Shown: piece after piece, positions 1 to 7,709 of the stretch
Layout of the letters: every line of letters begins with the position of its first letter
How positions within the stretch are numbered: position 1 is the first letter of the stretch
Origin: Palsa-504 sp050013055
GTDB lineage: Bacteria; Actinomycetota; Actinomycetes; Streptosporangiales; Streptosporangiaceae
Direction: 5' to 3'
Assembly (NCBI GenBank): GCA_050013055.1
Contig: JBEKGC010000282.1
Location: 1-8,883, forward strand
DNA: 8,883 nt
Position numbers and translations under genes: made by a program
The notes under the pieces: model-generated
Seen by the model: the letters and a program-made list of their open reading frames with translations, nothing else
The model's database searches: none
What the model was told of the DNA's origin: nothing

Positions 1-1253
1 CGCAGCTGGACCTTGTTGAGGCGGACCGCGCGGTAGAACTCCCTGGCCATCCCGATCTTGGGTTTCGGGTTGGTGACGGTAAAGATCTGCTCGACGAAAT
101 CGCACGCCAGGCCGGGGTAGTCTCGCTGCATCCGGTCGGCGAGGACGATGTCCGCGGCGTTGCGCAGCCGCTTATGGTCGCGGAGCACGAAGCTGGCCTC
201 GCACCGGCGCCGGTAGCCGGCCAGCCCGGCGGCGGAGGTATCGCCGGCCGCGATCGCCTCGGCGGCGGTCCGCCCGGCCGCCAGCCCGGCGCCAATCGCG
301 AAGTTGACCCCCTCCAGCCACAGCCCGGCGGCCAGGCACATGAACGCGGCATCCCCGGCCACCAGCATCCCGTCGGTGGCCAGCCGGGGCATGGCGCGAT
401 ACCCGCCCTCGGGAATCAGGTGGGCGGAGTACTCCTTCACCTCGGCACCGCGCAGGTACGGTGCGATGGCCGGATGCGCCTTAAGCGCCGCGATCAGTTC
501 CTCGGGCCGGGTCTTGGCCGCCGCCAGGCCGTCAAGTCCGACCACCACGCCGACGCTGACGGTGTCGAGGCAGGTGTAGAGGAAGCCGCCGCCGGGGATC
601 CCGCTGGTGCAGCCGACCATCTCGATGTCCAGGCCCTCGTCGCCGATCAGCCCGAACCGTTCTTCTATCACCTCGCGCGGCAGCGCGAGGGTTTCCTTGA
701 CTCCCAGCGTGGTGTGCGCCGAGTCGGTGCGCGGCAGCAGTCCGGCCTCCTTGGCCAGGAAGGAGTTCACCCCGTCGCAGGCGATCACCATCCGGGCGTG
801 AATGTCGCCGCCCGGCCGGTCGGTGCGCACCCCGGCGATCCGGCCGGAAGAATCCCGCAGCAGGCTCGTGGCCACCGTCGAGGTCACCAGCCGGGCGCCG
901 GCCGCGACCGCCTTGCTGGCCAGCCAGGAGTCGAAATCGGCCCGGTAGGTCGTCATCCCGTTGTACGGCGCGCGATCCCAGGCGGCGCTGCGGTAGTCGA
1001 CGGTCAGCGCCTGGGTCGGCGTCATCAGCATGGTGGCCCGCCGGGTCACCCAGCGCTGTACCGGCACCTCCGTCCACCACTGCGGCAGGACCTGGTCCAG
1101 GATCCGCCCGTACACCACGCCGCCGTAGACGTTCTTCGCGCCGGGGAAGACCCCGCGCTCCACCAGCACCACGTCCCGGCCGGCCCGGGCCAGCTCGAGC
1201 GCCGCCGCTGAGCCCGCGGGCCCGGCGCCGACGACCACCGCGTCGACGGTCAT
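1..1253 (-). CDS. fixC: FixC-like FAD-dependent electron transfer flavoprotein:quinone oxidoreductase (3' end cut off)
   Basis: 417 residues are visible and no stop is reached before the left edge. FixC proteins are usually about 430 residues, so probably only a short tail is missing. An FAD-binding Rossmann motif GAGPAG sits at residues 9-14, followed by the ribose-binding acidic end VLVERG at 29-34 and the FixC/ETF-QO motif PGAKNVYGG at 37-45. The second FAD motif, VAGDAA, is at 298-303, followed by the EGVNFAIGAG segment at 314-323. The family takes electrons from an ETF and passes them towards quinone, with a FixX-type ferredoxin as partner. No ferredoxin gene is visible, but it could lie just past the edge. 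The ATG at 1253 is chosen; a GTG at 1256 is adjacent and in frame. The start lies 4 bases after the etfA stop with no good Shine-Dalgarno, so translation is probably coupled. Family assignment is firm. The exact electron acceptor is inferred. Confidence 0.9.
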   Translation of the reverse strand, partial: MTVDAVVVGAGPAGSAAALELARAGRDVVLVERGVFPGAKNVYGGVVYGRILDQVLPQWWTEVPVQRWVTRRATMLMTPTQALTVDYRSAAWDRAPYNGMTTYRADFDSWLASKAVAAGARLVTSTVATSLLRDSSGRIAGVRTDRPGGDIHARMVIACDGVNSFLAKEAGLLPRTDSAHTTLGVKETLALPREVIEERFGLIGDEGLDIEMVGCTSGIPGGGFLYTCLDTVSVGVVVGLDGLAAAKTRPEELIAALKAHPAIAPYLRGAEVKEYSAHLIPEGGYRAMPRLATDGMLVAGDAAFMCLAAGLWLEGVNFAIGAGLAAGRTAAEAIAAGDTSAAGLAGYRRRCEASFVLRDHKRLRNAADIVLADRMQRDYPGLACDFVEQIFTVTNPKPKIGMAREFYRAVRLNKVQL

Positions 1254-1257
1254 CACG

Positions 1258-2235
1258 TCATCCGGCATGGCTCGCCTCGTTCCCCGCTTGATCCGACGGC
1301 ACCGCGGTCACGCCCAGCCGCTCGGCCAGCTCGGCGAGCACCGCCGGGGCGTCGGCGACGATGCCGAGATCGGCCATCAGGGTCATCGGGCAGGACGGGT
1401 CGGTGTTCACGCTCACCACGTGCTCGGGCGCGCCGAGCCCGCCGGTGTGCTGCGCGGCACCGGAAATACCGAACGCCACGTACAGCTCGGGGCTGACGGT
1501 CACCCCGGTGGTCCCGATCTGCCGGTCGTAGCTCATCCAGCCCGCGTCGGTCACCACCCTGGTGGCGCCGGCGCTGGCCGCCAGCGCCTCCGCCACCTGC
1601 GCCAGCAGCCGCATGACGGTCGCGCCGTCCGACCCGGCGGGCACCAGTCCGGCGCCGCCGCCCAGGATCCGGCGGGCCTCAGCCAGGTCCACCGTGCTCG
1701 GCTCCGGCTGCAGCACCTCGATGCTCGCGGCGTCGTGCCCGGGCTTGTCCTCCGGCACCGCCAGCGCGGTTACCTCGGCCAGCGTTACCTGCTCGGGGGC
1801 GCCCCGGCAGCCTGGCCGCAGGGTCACCACGACCGGCCCGTCCACCGCGACCCGTACCGACAGGTGATCATCGAGCCTGGTCAGCTCGACCTCGTCCGGT
1901 GTGCACCGGACCGCGCCGGCGAGCAGCGGGCGGCCAAGCACCGCGGCGAGCCGCGGCGCCAGGTCACGGCCGTCGGGTGAGGCGGGCAGCAGCACGATGG
2001 GCACGTCCGCCAGGACGGGCGCCAGCGCGGCGGCCACGGCGCCGGGGGCGACCGAGGACCGCTCGAGTAGCCACACCCGGCTGGCCGCGTCCAGCAGTCC
2101 GGCGGCCTCGCGGGCTCCGGATCCAAGCACGAGCGCGGCCCCGCCCGCCTCGGCCACCGTCTCGTCAGCTCCGGCCGGCAGCTCGCCGTCCCGCACCACG
2201 ATGACGGCCAGGGCGGGGAGCGGGGGGATGGTCAT
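1258..2235 (-). CDS. etfA: electron transfer flavoprotein alpha subunit (mycofactocin-associated)
   Basis: A 325-residue protein of normal EtfA length. The N-terminal half has the typical alpha/beta fold with PIVLLPASPDGRDLAPRLA at about 79-97. The C-terminal FAD-binding domain begins around 187 and contains the diagnostic run RQIGTTG (238-244), PELYVAFGISGAAQH (249-263) and NTDPSCPM (277-284). EtfA pairs with EtfB to carry electrons from flavin dehydrogenases to an ETF-quinone oxidoreductase such as the FixC-like protein encoded next. The ATG at 2235 overlaps the stop of the preceding oxidoreductase gene by 4 bases (ATGA). A longer open frame upstream to 2346 lies inside that gene and is not used. 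Oddly, no etfB precedes it, although bacterial etf genes are usually etfB-etfA. The beta subunit must be encoded elsewhere, perhaps beyond the left edge. Regulation is likely shared with the whole mft operon. Confidence 0.93.
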   Translation of the reverse strand: MTIPPLPALAVIVVRDGELPAGADETVAEAGGAALVLGSGAREAAGLLDAASRVWLLERSSVAPGAVAAALAPVLADVPIVLLPASPDGRDLAPRLAAVLGRPLLAGAVRCTPDEVELTRLDDHLSVRVAVDGPVVVTLRPGCRGAPEQVTLAEVTALAVPEDKPGHDAASIEVLQPEPSTVDLAEARRILGGGAGLVPAGSDGATVMRLLAQVAEALAASAGATRVVTDAGWMSYDRQIGTTGVTVSPELYVAFGISGAAQHTGGLGAPEHVVSVNTDPSCPMTLMADLGIVADAPAVLAELAERLGVTAVPSDQAGNEASHAG

Positions 2236-4199
2236 ATCGCTATCGCCACCCGGTGTCCTTCGATCACGGCGGCGTGCGCCCGCCGCGGCGTGACGCAGTC
2301 GCCGATGCGGTGCACCTCGAAGGGCGCGGCCTGCAGCTGCTGCCACAGGGTCTCCTCAGGCGCCTGATGGACGGCGCACACGACCCAGTCGCAGTGCCGC
2401 TGCGCGGACTCGCCGGTGGGGTGGTGCAGCAGGGTCAGCATGACCCCGTCCTCGCCGTCGGCGCCAGACGCAGCCAGCACCACCAGGTCAGTCGCTTGCC
2501 TGATGCCCTTGGCGTGGGCGCGCACATTGAACGTCTCCATGTCCAGGGTGATGCCGAGGTCCTGGCCGACGACCATGCCCGGGGTGATGATCTCCACGGC
2601 GCAGCCCCGGTCGGCCAGCAGCTCGGCAACACTGGTGGCCTGGTGGAAGCCGAGGTCATCGACCACGACGACCTGGCCGGAGGGCGCGGCGCGGCCCTCG
2701 AGCACGTCGCGGACGTCCACCACGCGCGGATGACCGCCGGCCCAGTACGGCGGCTGCGGGATCGCCCCGGTGGCCAGCACCACGACGTCAGGCGAGCCGG
2801 CCCGCACCGACTCGGCCGTGGCCTCGGTGCCGGTGCTGATCTGCACGCCGTAGCGCTGGCACTCGGCCGCCAGGTTGCGCACCACGTCGAGGAACTCGGC
2901 CCGGGATGGCACCGAGGCGGCGGCGGCGACCTGCCCGCCGGTGCGCGGCTGGCGCTCGTACAGGGTGACCTGGTGGCCGCGCTGCGCCGCCGTGGCGGCG
3001 GCCTGCAGGCCGGCCGGACCGCCGCCGACCACGGTCACCTTCCGGCCCCGCACGCGCGGCGGCTGGAGGTAGACGGACTCCCGGCCGGTGCGGGGATTCT
3101 CGATGCAGCCCAGCCACCGGTTCAGGCCCATCCGGCCGACGCACTCCTGGTTGCAGGACAGGCAGGTGCGGATGTGCGGGGCGTACCCGGCCCTGGCCTT
3201 GGCGGCGAAGTCCGGGTCGGCGATCTGCCCGCGCACCACGCCCACCAGGTCGCAGTGCCCTTCGGCCAGCGCCCGTTCGGCCTGTACCGGGTCCTTGATC
3301 CGGCCCACGCCGATCACGGGAAGCCTGACCGCCCGCCGGATGGCGTTGGCGATGAACAGGGCGTACCCGGGCGGGATGGCCATCGAAGCCTCGATCATGA
3401 ACAACGTCGCGGTGGCCACGCCGATCGAGGTGTTGATAAAATCGACCTGGCCGGTCGCCTCCACGATCCTGGCCACGTCGACGGCCTCCGCCAGCGTGCT
3501 GCCGCCCTCGATCAGCTCATCGCCGCAGATCCGCACGCCGAGCGCGCGGTCGGGTCCGATGGCCTCGCGGACCGCGTCGATGATCTCCACCAGGATCCGG
3601 GAACGGCCAGGCAGCGCGCCGCCGTAGGCGTCGGTACGCTTGTTGGTGGCCGGCGACAGGAAGCCGCGGACGATGGAGGAGTGCGAGCACTGCAGCTCGA
3701 TGCCGTCGAACCCGCCTTCCGCGCAGTGCCCGGCGACGGTGCCGTAGCCGGCCACGATCTCGGCGATCTCGTGCAGTTCCACGGCCTTGGGCACCTCGCG
3801 GAACATCGGGTCGGGAACGGGGCTCGGCGCCCACACGGGCAGCCGGGAAAACATCGACGACGCCTGGCCGCCGTTGTGGTTGAGCTGGGCGAAGATCGGC
3901 ACGTCGTGCGCGTGCACCGCGGTGGTGATGGCCTGGTAGCCGGGGATGACCGCCCGGTGGAAGCCGTGGATCAGCTTCTCGTAGGGCCAGTCGGTGGGAT
4001 GGGTGGAGTGCTCCTCGGTGATGATGAGCCCGACGCCGCCTGCGGCCCGGGCCGCGTAGTAGTCGGCGTGCTGCTGGCTGGGCCGGCCATCTTCCGCGTA
4101 GTTGGTCAGGTGCGCGGAGAACACGATGCGGTTGCGGACCACGACCGGGCCGATCCGCAGCGGCGAGAACAGGTACCGGTACCTGCTGGTCCCGCTCAT
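2232..4199 (-). CDS. mycofactocin-system FadH/OYE-family Fe-S flavoprotein (second of the pair)
   Basis: A 655-residue protein built like 2,4-dienoyl-CoA reductase (FadH) and trimethylamine dehydrogenase. The N-terminal FMN-binding OYE barrel (about 1-340) opens with FSPLRIGPVVVRNRIVFSAH. A 4Fe-4S motif C-x2-C-x3-C-x11-C lies at C346, C349, C353 and C365, with FadH spacing. An FAD-binding motif VVGGGPAG lies at 390-397, and a second nucleotide-binding fold starts near 509. Aligned by eye, the catalytic Tyr of FadH (in EGYL) is replaced by Ser175 (HSSI). The second fold reads VVVDDLGFHQ with no GxGxxG. Both points argue against ordinary NADPH-dependent enoyl reduction. The ATG at 4199 has a good GGAGG 6 bases upstream and overlaps the previous stop by 4 bases. 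Two FadH/OYE families are known as companions of mycofactocin clusters, with unknown substrates. The number within that scheme (1 or 2) is not assigned here; it is probably type 2. Confidence 0.9.
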   Translation of the reverse strand: MSGTSRYRYLFSPLRIGPVVVRNRIVFSAHLTNYAEDGRPSQQHADYYAARAAGGVGLIITEEHSTHPTDWPYEKLIHGFHRAVIPGYQAITTAVHAHDVPIFAQLNHNGGQASSMFSRLPVWAPSPVPDPMFREVPKAVELHEIAEIVAGYGTVAGHCAEGGFDGIELQCSHSSIVRGFLSPATNKRTDAYGGALPGRSRILVEIIDAVREAIGPDRALGVRICGDELIEGGSTLAEAVDVARIVEATGQVDFINTSIGVATATLFMIEASMAIPPGYALFIANAIRRAVRLPVIGVGRIKDPVQAERALAEGHCDLVGVVRGQIADPDFAAKARAGYAPHIRTCLSCNQECVGRMGLNRWLGCIENPRTGRESVYLQPPRVRGRKVTVVGGGPAGLQAAATAAQRGHQVTLYERQPRTGGQVAAAASVPSRAEFLDVVRNLAAECQRYGVQISTGTEATAESVRAGSPDVVVLATGAIPQPPYWAGGHPRVVDVRDVLEGRAAPSGQVVVVDDLGFHQATSVAELLADRGCAVEIITPGMVVGQDLGITLDMETFNVRAHAKGIRQATDLVVLAASGADGEDGVMLTLLHHPTGESAQRHCDWVVCAVHQAPEETLWQQLQAAPFEVHRIGDCVTPRRAHAAVIEGHRVAIAI

Positions 4200-6205
4200 C
4201 GGCCGCCTCCGGTCGCGATCAGGACCGGCTGGCTGGTCACCGGGGGAGGCCGTTCCCCGGCCGCGCCGAGGGCGAGCGCCACCCGGCGCGCTTCGAGCAC
4301 CGCCTCGAGTACCGTTCTTGGCGCCACGCAGTCGCCCGCCCGCGGTGTGCCCGGCCGGTTCAGGTACAGCGCCTGCTCCGGCAGCCGGTGCCCGCAGTGC
4401 ACGACGAACGCGCAGTCCAGGTTGCGCTGCTCGGCGGTCCACCGGTCCTCGAGCAGCACGTGGTCAGCGGTGACGGCCCGCAGCAGGCTGCGCAGCTCGC
4501 GGGTCACGCCGGCCCGCTGCAGCCGCGAGTTGGCCTCGGCCAGGTCGCCGGTGAGCGAGAGCTGGTTGCCGGCGATCTGGTCCTGGGTGACGATCGACGT
4601 GGGCCGGCCGTGGGCGGCGAGCAACTCGGCGACGCCGACGCCGATCGGCCCGCCGATCGGGTCGAAGACCACGGCCCGGCCGGCCGGCAAGCGGTCAAGG
4701 GCACCGGAGTTCACCAGGCCGACCAGGTCGGCGGCCTCCACCACGCGCGCGCCCGCGGCCACCTGGTAATCCCGCGGGCCGGGCACCGAGCCCGTGGCCA
4801 GCACCACGCGGACCCCGCTGGCCAGCGCGTCGTCCAGCTCGGCCGCGGTGACCTCGTGGCCGAGCGACACCGTCACAGCCAGCCGCCGCAGTTCGCGGCG
4901 CCACCAGTCCACCGCCGTGCCCAGCCGCTGCCGTCCGTGTACCAGCGCGGCTGGGGCCAGCATGCCGCCCAGGGCCGGCCCGCGCTCCGCCAGGCGGACC
5001 TGGTGACCGCGCAGCGCGAGCACCCGGGCGGCTTCCATCCCGGCCGGGCCGCCGCCGACCACGAGCACCGAGTGCCGCGGCTGGTCCGCGCCCGCGACGC
5101 TGGCGTCGTCGAGCTCGTGGCCGCTGCGCGGCTCGACGATGCAGGTGATCACCGGGTTTCTGTTGTCCCTGACCATGCAGGCCTGGTTGCAGAGCACACA
5201 GGGGCGGACTTGGTCCGCTTCGCCGCTGCGGCACCGGGCGACAAGCTCGGGATCGGCGATCTGCGCCCTGGTCATCTCGACCAGATCGGCGACACCATCG
5301 TCAAGTGCCCGCTGCGCCTGTCCGGGGTCGACCACGCTGCCCTGCAGCACCACGGGTACGGCGCCGTCTACCGCGGCCCGGATCTGCTGGCAGAGCTCCG
5401 CTCCGGCACCGGCCGCCGTGTGCAGGTCAGGCCGGGTGGCGGGCACTGAGTAGATCGAGCCCCGCACCACGACGAGGTAGTCCGCCAGCGCGGCCAGCCG
5501 CGCCGCCTGCTCCGCGGCCAGCTCCGGAGTCACCCCGGCCCACGGGGCGAACTCGTCGCAGCACAGCCGCAGCCCGAGCACCCGGCCGCCGCCGACCGCG
5601 GCGCGGGCCGCGCGCAACACCCGCTCGGTGAGCAGCAGCCGGTCCTGGCCGTAGCCGTCCCCGCGCTGGTTGGTGAGGCCGGAGTGGAACTGGCGCAGCA
5701 GCGAGTGCTGGCCCGCGTTGATCTCGACGCCATCGAGATCGGCCCCGGCGGCCAGGGCGGCCGCGGCGGCGAAGCCGTCGACCACCGCGTCGATCTCGGG
5801 GCCGGCCATTTCCATCGGCAGCTCGCGCGAGGTCGAGTCCGGCACCCGCGACGGCCCCCACAGCGCGGACTGCGAGAACGCCGATGAGCCCTGCATCCCG
5901 GCGTGGCCCAGGCCGGCCAGAACCAGGGTCCCGTGCGGACGGCAGGCCGCGACGGCGTGCGCCCAGCCTGGCCCGCAGTCCGCGGCCAGCGGCGCGCGCT
6001 CGTACGGCCAGTCCGACGGGTGCACGCTCGCGGTCTCGGTCACGATGACGCCGCACCCCCCGGCGGCCCGCCGCGCGTAGTAGGCGACGTGCCGCGCCGA
6101 GATCCCGCGGTCCCCGCTCAGGTTGGTCTCGTGCGGCCCGAACATCACCCGGCTGGGGGCGCGTCGCGGACCGAGGTCGAGGGGATCGGTCAGGGACGTG
6201 CTCAC
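4196..6205 (-). CDS. mycofactocin-system FadH/OYE-family Fe-S flavoprotein (first of the pair)
   Basis: A 669-residue paralogue of the next gene with the same layout. The FMN barrel occupies about 1-330, with VHPSDWPYE at 61-69 matching THPTDWPYE in its partner. The Fe-S ligands are C336, C339, C343 and C355 (C-x2-C-x3-C-x11-C). The FAD motif VVGGGPAG is at 382-389, and a second nucleotide fold starts near 511 (VVFDPIGGPIGVGVAELL). The position of FadH's catalytic Tyr is a Leu (HSLL, Leu169), so the classic dienoyl reductase chemistry is doubtful. The GTG at 6205 is chosen because it overlaps the mftC stop by 4 bases (GTGA) and the protein begins near the usual OYE N-terminus. The open frame to 6367 would run deep into mftC. 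The Shine-Dalgarno is weak, which suggests coupling to mftC. The substrate is unknown. Reduced mycofactocin or a related alcohol or aldehyde is an inference from context. Confidence 0.9.
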   Translation of the reverse strand: MSTSLTDPLDLGPRRAPSRVMFGPHETNLSGDRGISARHVAYYARRAAGGCGVIVTETASVHPSDWPYERAPLAADCGPGWAHAVAACRPHGTLVLAGLGHAGMQGSSAFSQSALWGPSRVPDSTSRELPMEMAGPEIDAVVDGFAAAAALAAGADLDGVEINAGQHSLLRQFHSGLTNQRGDGYGQDRLLLTERVLRAARAAVGGGRVLGLRLCCDEFAPWAGVTPELAAEQAARLAALADYLVVVRGSIYSVPATRPDLHTAAGAGAELCQQIRAAVDGAVPVVLQGSVVDPGQAQRALDDGVADLVEMTRAQIADPELVARCRSGEADQVRPCVLCNQACMVRDNRNPVITCIVEPRSGHELDDASVAGADQPRHSVLVVGGGPAGMEAARVLALRGHQVRLAERGPALGGMLAPAALVHGRQRLGTAVDWWRRELRRLAVTVSLGHEVTAAELDDALASGVRVVLATGSVPGPRDYQVAAGARVVEAADLVGLVNSGALDRLPAGRAVVFDPIGGPIGVGVAELLAAHGRPTSIVTQDQIAGNQLSLTGDLAEANSRLQRAGVTRELRSLLRAVTADHVLLEDRWTAEQRNLDCAFVVHCGHRLPEQALYLNRPGTPRAGDCVAPRTVLEAVLEARRVALALGAAGERPPPVTSQPVLIATGGGR
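4206..4210 (-). promoter_or_regulatory. internal ribosome binding site for the second OYE-like gene
   Basis: GGAGG on the minus strand lies inside the end of the first OYE-like gene, 6 bases before the ATG at 4199. It fixes that start and suggests that this gene can be translated independently as well as by coupling through the ATGA overlap. Confidence 0.7.
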
Positions 6206-7410
6206 GCCGTGCCCGCCAGCGGGCTTGAGTCGCACAGCTTGGCCGGGACGCGCACCGATGGCATGCCGAGCGGCACCTCCCGGCCGCGGCGGGAGTGGTC
6301 GGTCCCGGCCCGGGGCGGCGCGCCGCCGACGGCGGCCAGCGCCCGGGCGCCGTGTCCCTTGACGCATTCAGGATCGGGCCCGTCCAGCGGCAGGCCGGTG
6401 AAGAACTTCGCCGCCATGCAGCCGCCCTGACAGGCGCTGTATTCCGAGCAGGAGCGGCACGCTCCGCCTGAGGTCTCGGTGCGCAGCTCGGCGAACAGCG
6501 GTGCCGACCGCCAGACCCGCGCGAAACCGCCGGGGGCGCGGACGGTACCGGCCTTGAACGCATCGTGGATGGCGAACGGGCAGGCGTAGACATCCCCGAC
6601 CGGATCTATCAGGCAGACCACCCGGCCGGCCCCGCAGAGGTTCAGCCCAGGCAGCGGGCTGCCGCCGAGCGCGTTGAGGTGGAAGAACGAATCGCCGGTC
6701 AGCACCTGGTCGCCGTGGTCGGTCAGCCATGAGTAGATCTCTCGCTGCTGCGCCTCGGTCGGGTGCAGCTCGGGCCAGACATCGGCGCCGCGGCCGGACG
6801 GGCGGAGCCTGGTGATCCGCAGCTGGGCGCCGAACCGGTCGGCCAGGGCCGCGAAGTCGTCAAGCTGCGGCACGTTGTGCCTGGTCATCACGACGGAAAT
6901 CTTGAAGTTGGGCATGCCCGCCTCGGCCAGGTTCTCCATCGCGCGCAGCGCCATGGCGTAGGAGCCGTCACCGCGGATCGCGTCGTTGACGTCGGCGCTC
7001 GCACCGTCCAGCGAGATCTGCACATCCACGTAATCGGTGGCGGCGAGCCGCCGCGCGCGCTCGGCGTCGAGCCGCAGCCCGTTGGTGGAGAACTTCACGC
7101 CGAGGGCGCCGGCCACCGCGTAGTCAAGCAGCTCCCAGAAGTCCGGCCGCACGGTCGGCTCGCCGCCGCCGACGTTGACGTAGAACACCTGCATGGCGCG
7201 GAGCTCGTCGATGACCGACCGCATCTGTTCTGTGCTCAGCTCGCCGGGGTCGCGGCGGCCCGAGGACGACAGGCAGTGCGTGCAGGACAGGTTGCAGGCG
7301 TAGGTCCACTCCCAGGTCAGGCAGATCGGCGCGGCCAGGCCGCCCTTGAACTGCTCGACCAGGGCGGGTACCCGCCCGGCGGCCGCGGTCTGGACGCTGG
7401 CGATCGTCAC
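6202..7410 (-). CDS. mftC: mycofactocin radical SAM maturase MftC
   Basis: A 402-residue radical SAM/SPASM protein. The SAM cluster motif C-x3-C-x2-C lies at C39, C43 and C46, followed by the SAM-binding GGGEPT at 81-86. The SPASM domain has C259, C266 and C277, then C318-x2-C321-x5-C327-x3-C331-x17-C349, enough for two auxiliary Fe-S clusters. In studied systems MftC oxidatively decarboxylates the C-terminal Tyr of MftA and then forms a carbon-carbon bond between that residue and the preceding Val, with MftB delivering the peptide. About 50 residues follow the last Cys, ending in a basic, loosely structured tail. The GTG at 7410 overlaps the mftB stop by 4 bases, with GAGG at 7418-7415 upstream. 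The frame opens further to 7725, but that would cover all of mftB. Identity is secure from its place directly after mftA and mftB. Confidence 0.97.
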   Translation of the reverse strand: MTIASVQTAAAGRVPALVEQFKGGLAAPICLTWEWTYACNLSCTHCLSSSGRRDPGELSTEQMRSVIDELRAMQVFYVNVGGGEPTVRPDFWELLDYAVAGALGVKFSTNGLRLDAERARRLAATDYVDVQISLDGASADVNDAIRGDGSYAMALRAMENLAEAGMPNFKISVVMTRHNVPQLDDFAALADRFGAQLRITRLRPSGRGADVWPELHPTEAQQREIYSWLTDHGDQVLTGDSFFHLNALGGSPLPGLNLCGAGRVVCLIDPVGDVYACPFAIHDAFKAGTVRAPGGFARVWRSAPLFAELRTETSGGACRSCSEYSACQGGCMAAKFFTGLPLDGPDPECVKGHGARALAAVGGAPPRAGTDHSRRGREVPLGMPSVRVPAKLCDSSPLAGTA

Positions 7411-7694
7411 GCTACCTCGCTTCCGGCCTGCTGGGGAACGATCATGTCCGCCGCGGCCAGCGAGGCCAGCGCCCGGAGGTAGGCATCGCGCCTGTCGTCG
7501 GGAACGGCGGCCAGGGCATCGGACACGCAGCGGTGGGAGCCGAGTCCGCGGACCAGCTCGACGAGCTCCGGCGCCTTCAGGAAAGACAGCCGCCGGTTGC
7601 CGAAGTGATACGCGAGTGCCCCGAAAGGCTCGGGGCGCAGCGCCACCGCCGGGTTGAGCCGGTAGCCGCGGCCCGGCTCGATTGGTGTCGTCAT
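7407..7694 (-). CDS. mftB: mycofactocin precursor-binding chaperone MftB
   Basis: A small 95-residue protein of the PqqD-like RiPP recognition element type. It binds the MftA leader and presents the peptide to MftC. It begins with the MftB-like stretch YRLNPAVALRPEPFGALAYHF and continues with LSFLKAPELVELVRGL and a helical C-terminal half rich in Ala and Leu, with no membrane segment. The ATG at 7694 is chosen; the adjacent in-frame GTG at 7697 would add one residue. The gap from the mftA stop is 12-15 bases and carries no clear Shine-Dalgarno, so translation is probably coupled to mftA. Its stop overlaps the mftC start by 4 bases. The assignment rests on size, these motifs and its position between mftA and mftC. 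Confidence 0.93.
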   Translation of the reverse strand: MTTPIEPGRGYRLNPAVALRPEPFGALAYHFGNRRLSFLKAPELVELVRGLGSHRCVSDALAAVPDDRRDAYLRALASLAAADMIVPQQAGSEVA

Positions 7695-7709
7695 CACGGT
7701 GGCCCGGCC

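Noticed and set aside
532..1080. 182-residue open frame on the minus strand
   Set aside because: It is an Arg/Gly-rich shifted frame inside fixC, which itself reads cleanly through this stretch.
174..1211. 345-residue open frame on the plus strand
   Set aside because: It is opposite the FixC-like gene, is of low complexity and matches no family I recognise.
2253..4769. 838-residue open frame on the plus strand
   Set aside because: It lies opposite two clearly recognised genes, is rich in Gly, His, Asp and Arg with no family motif, and is a normal by-product of GC-rich codon use.
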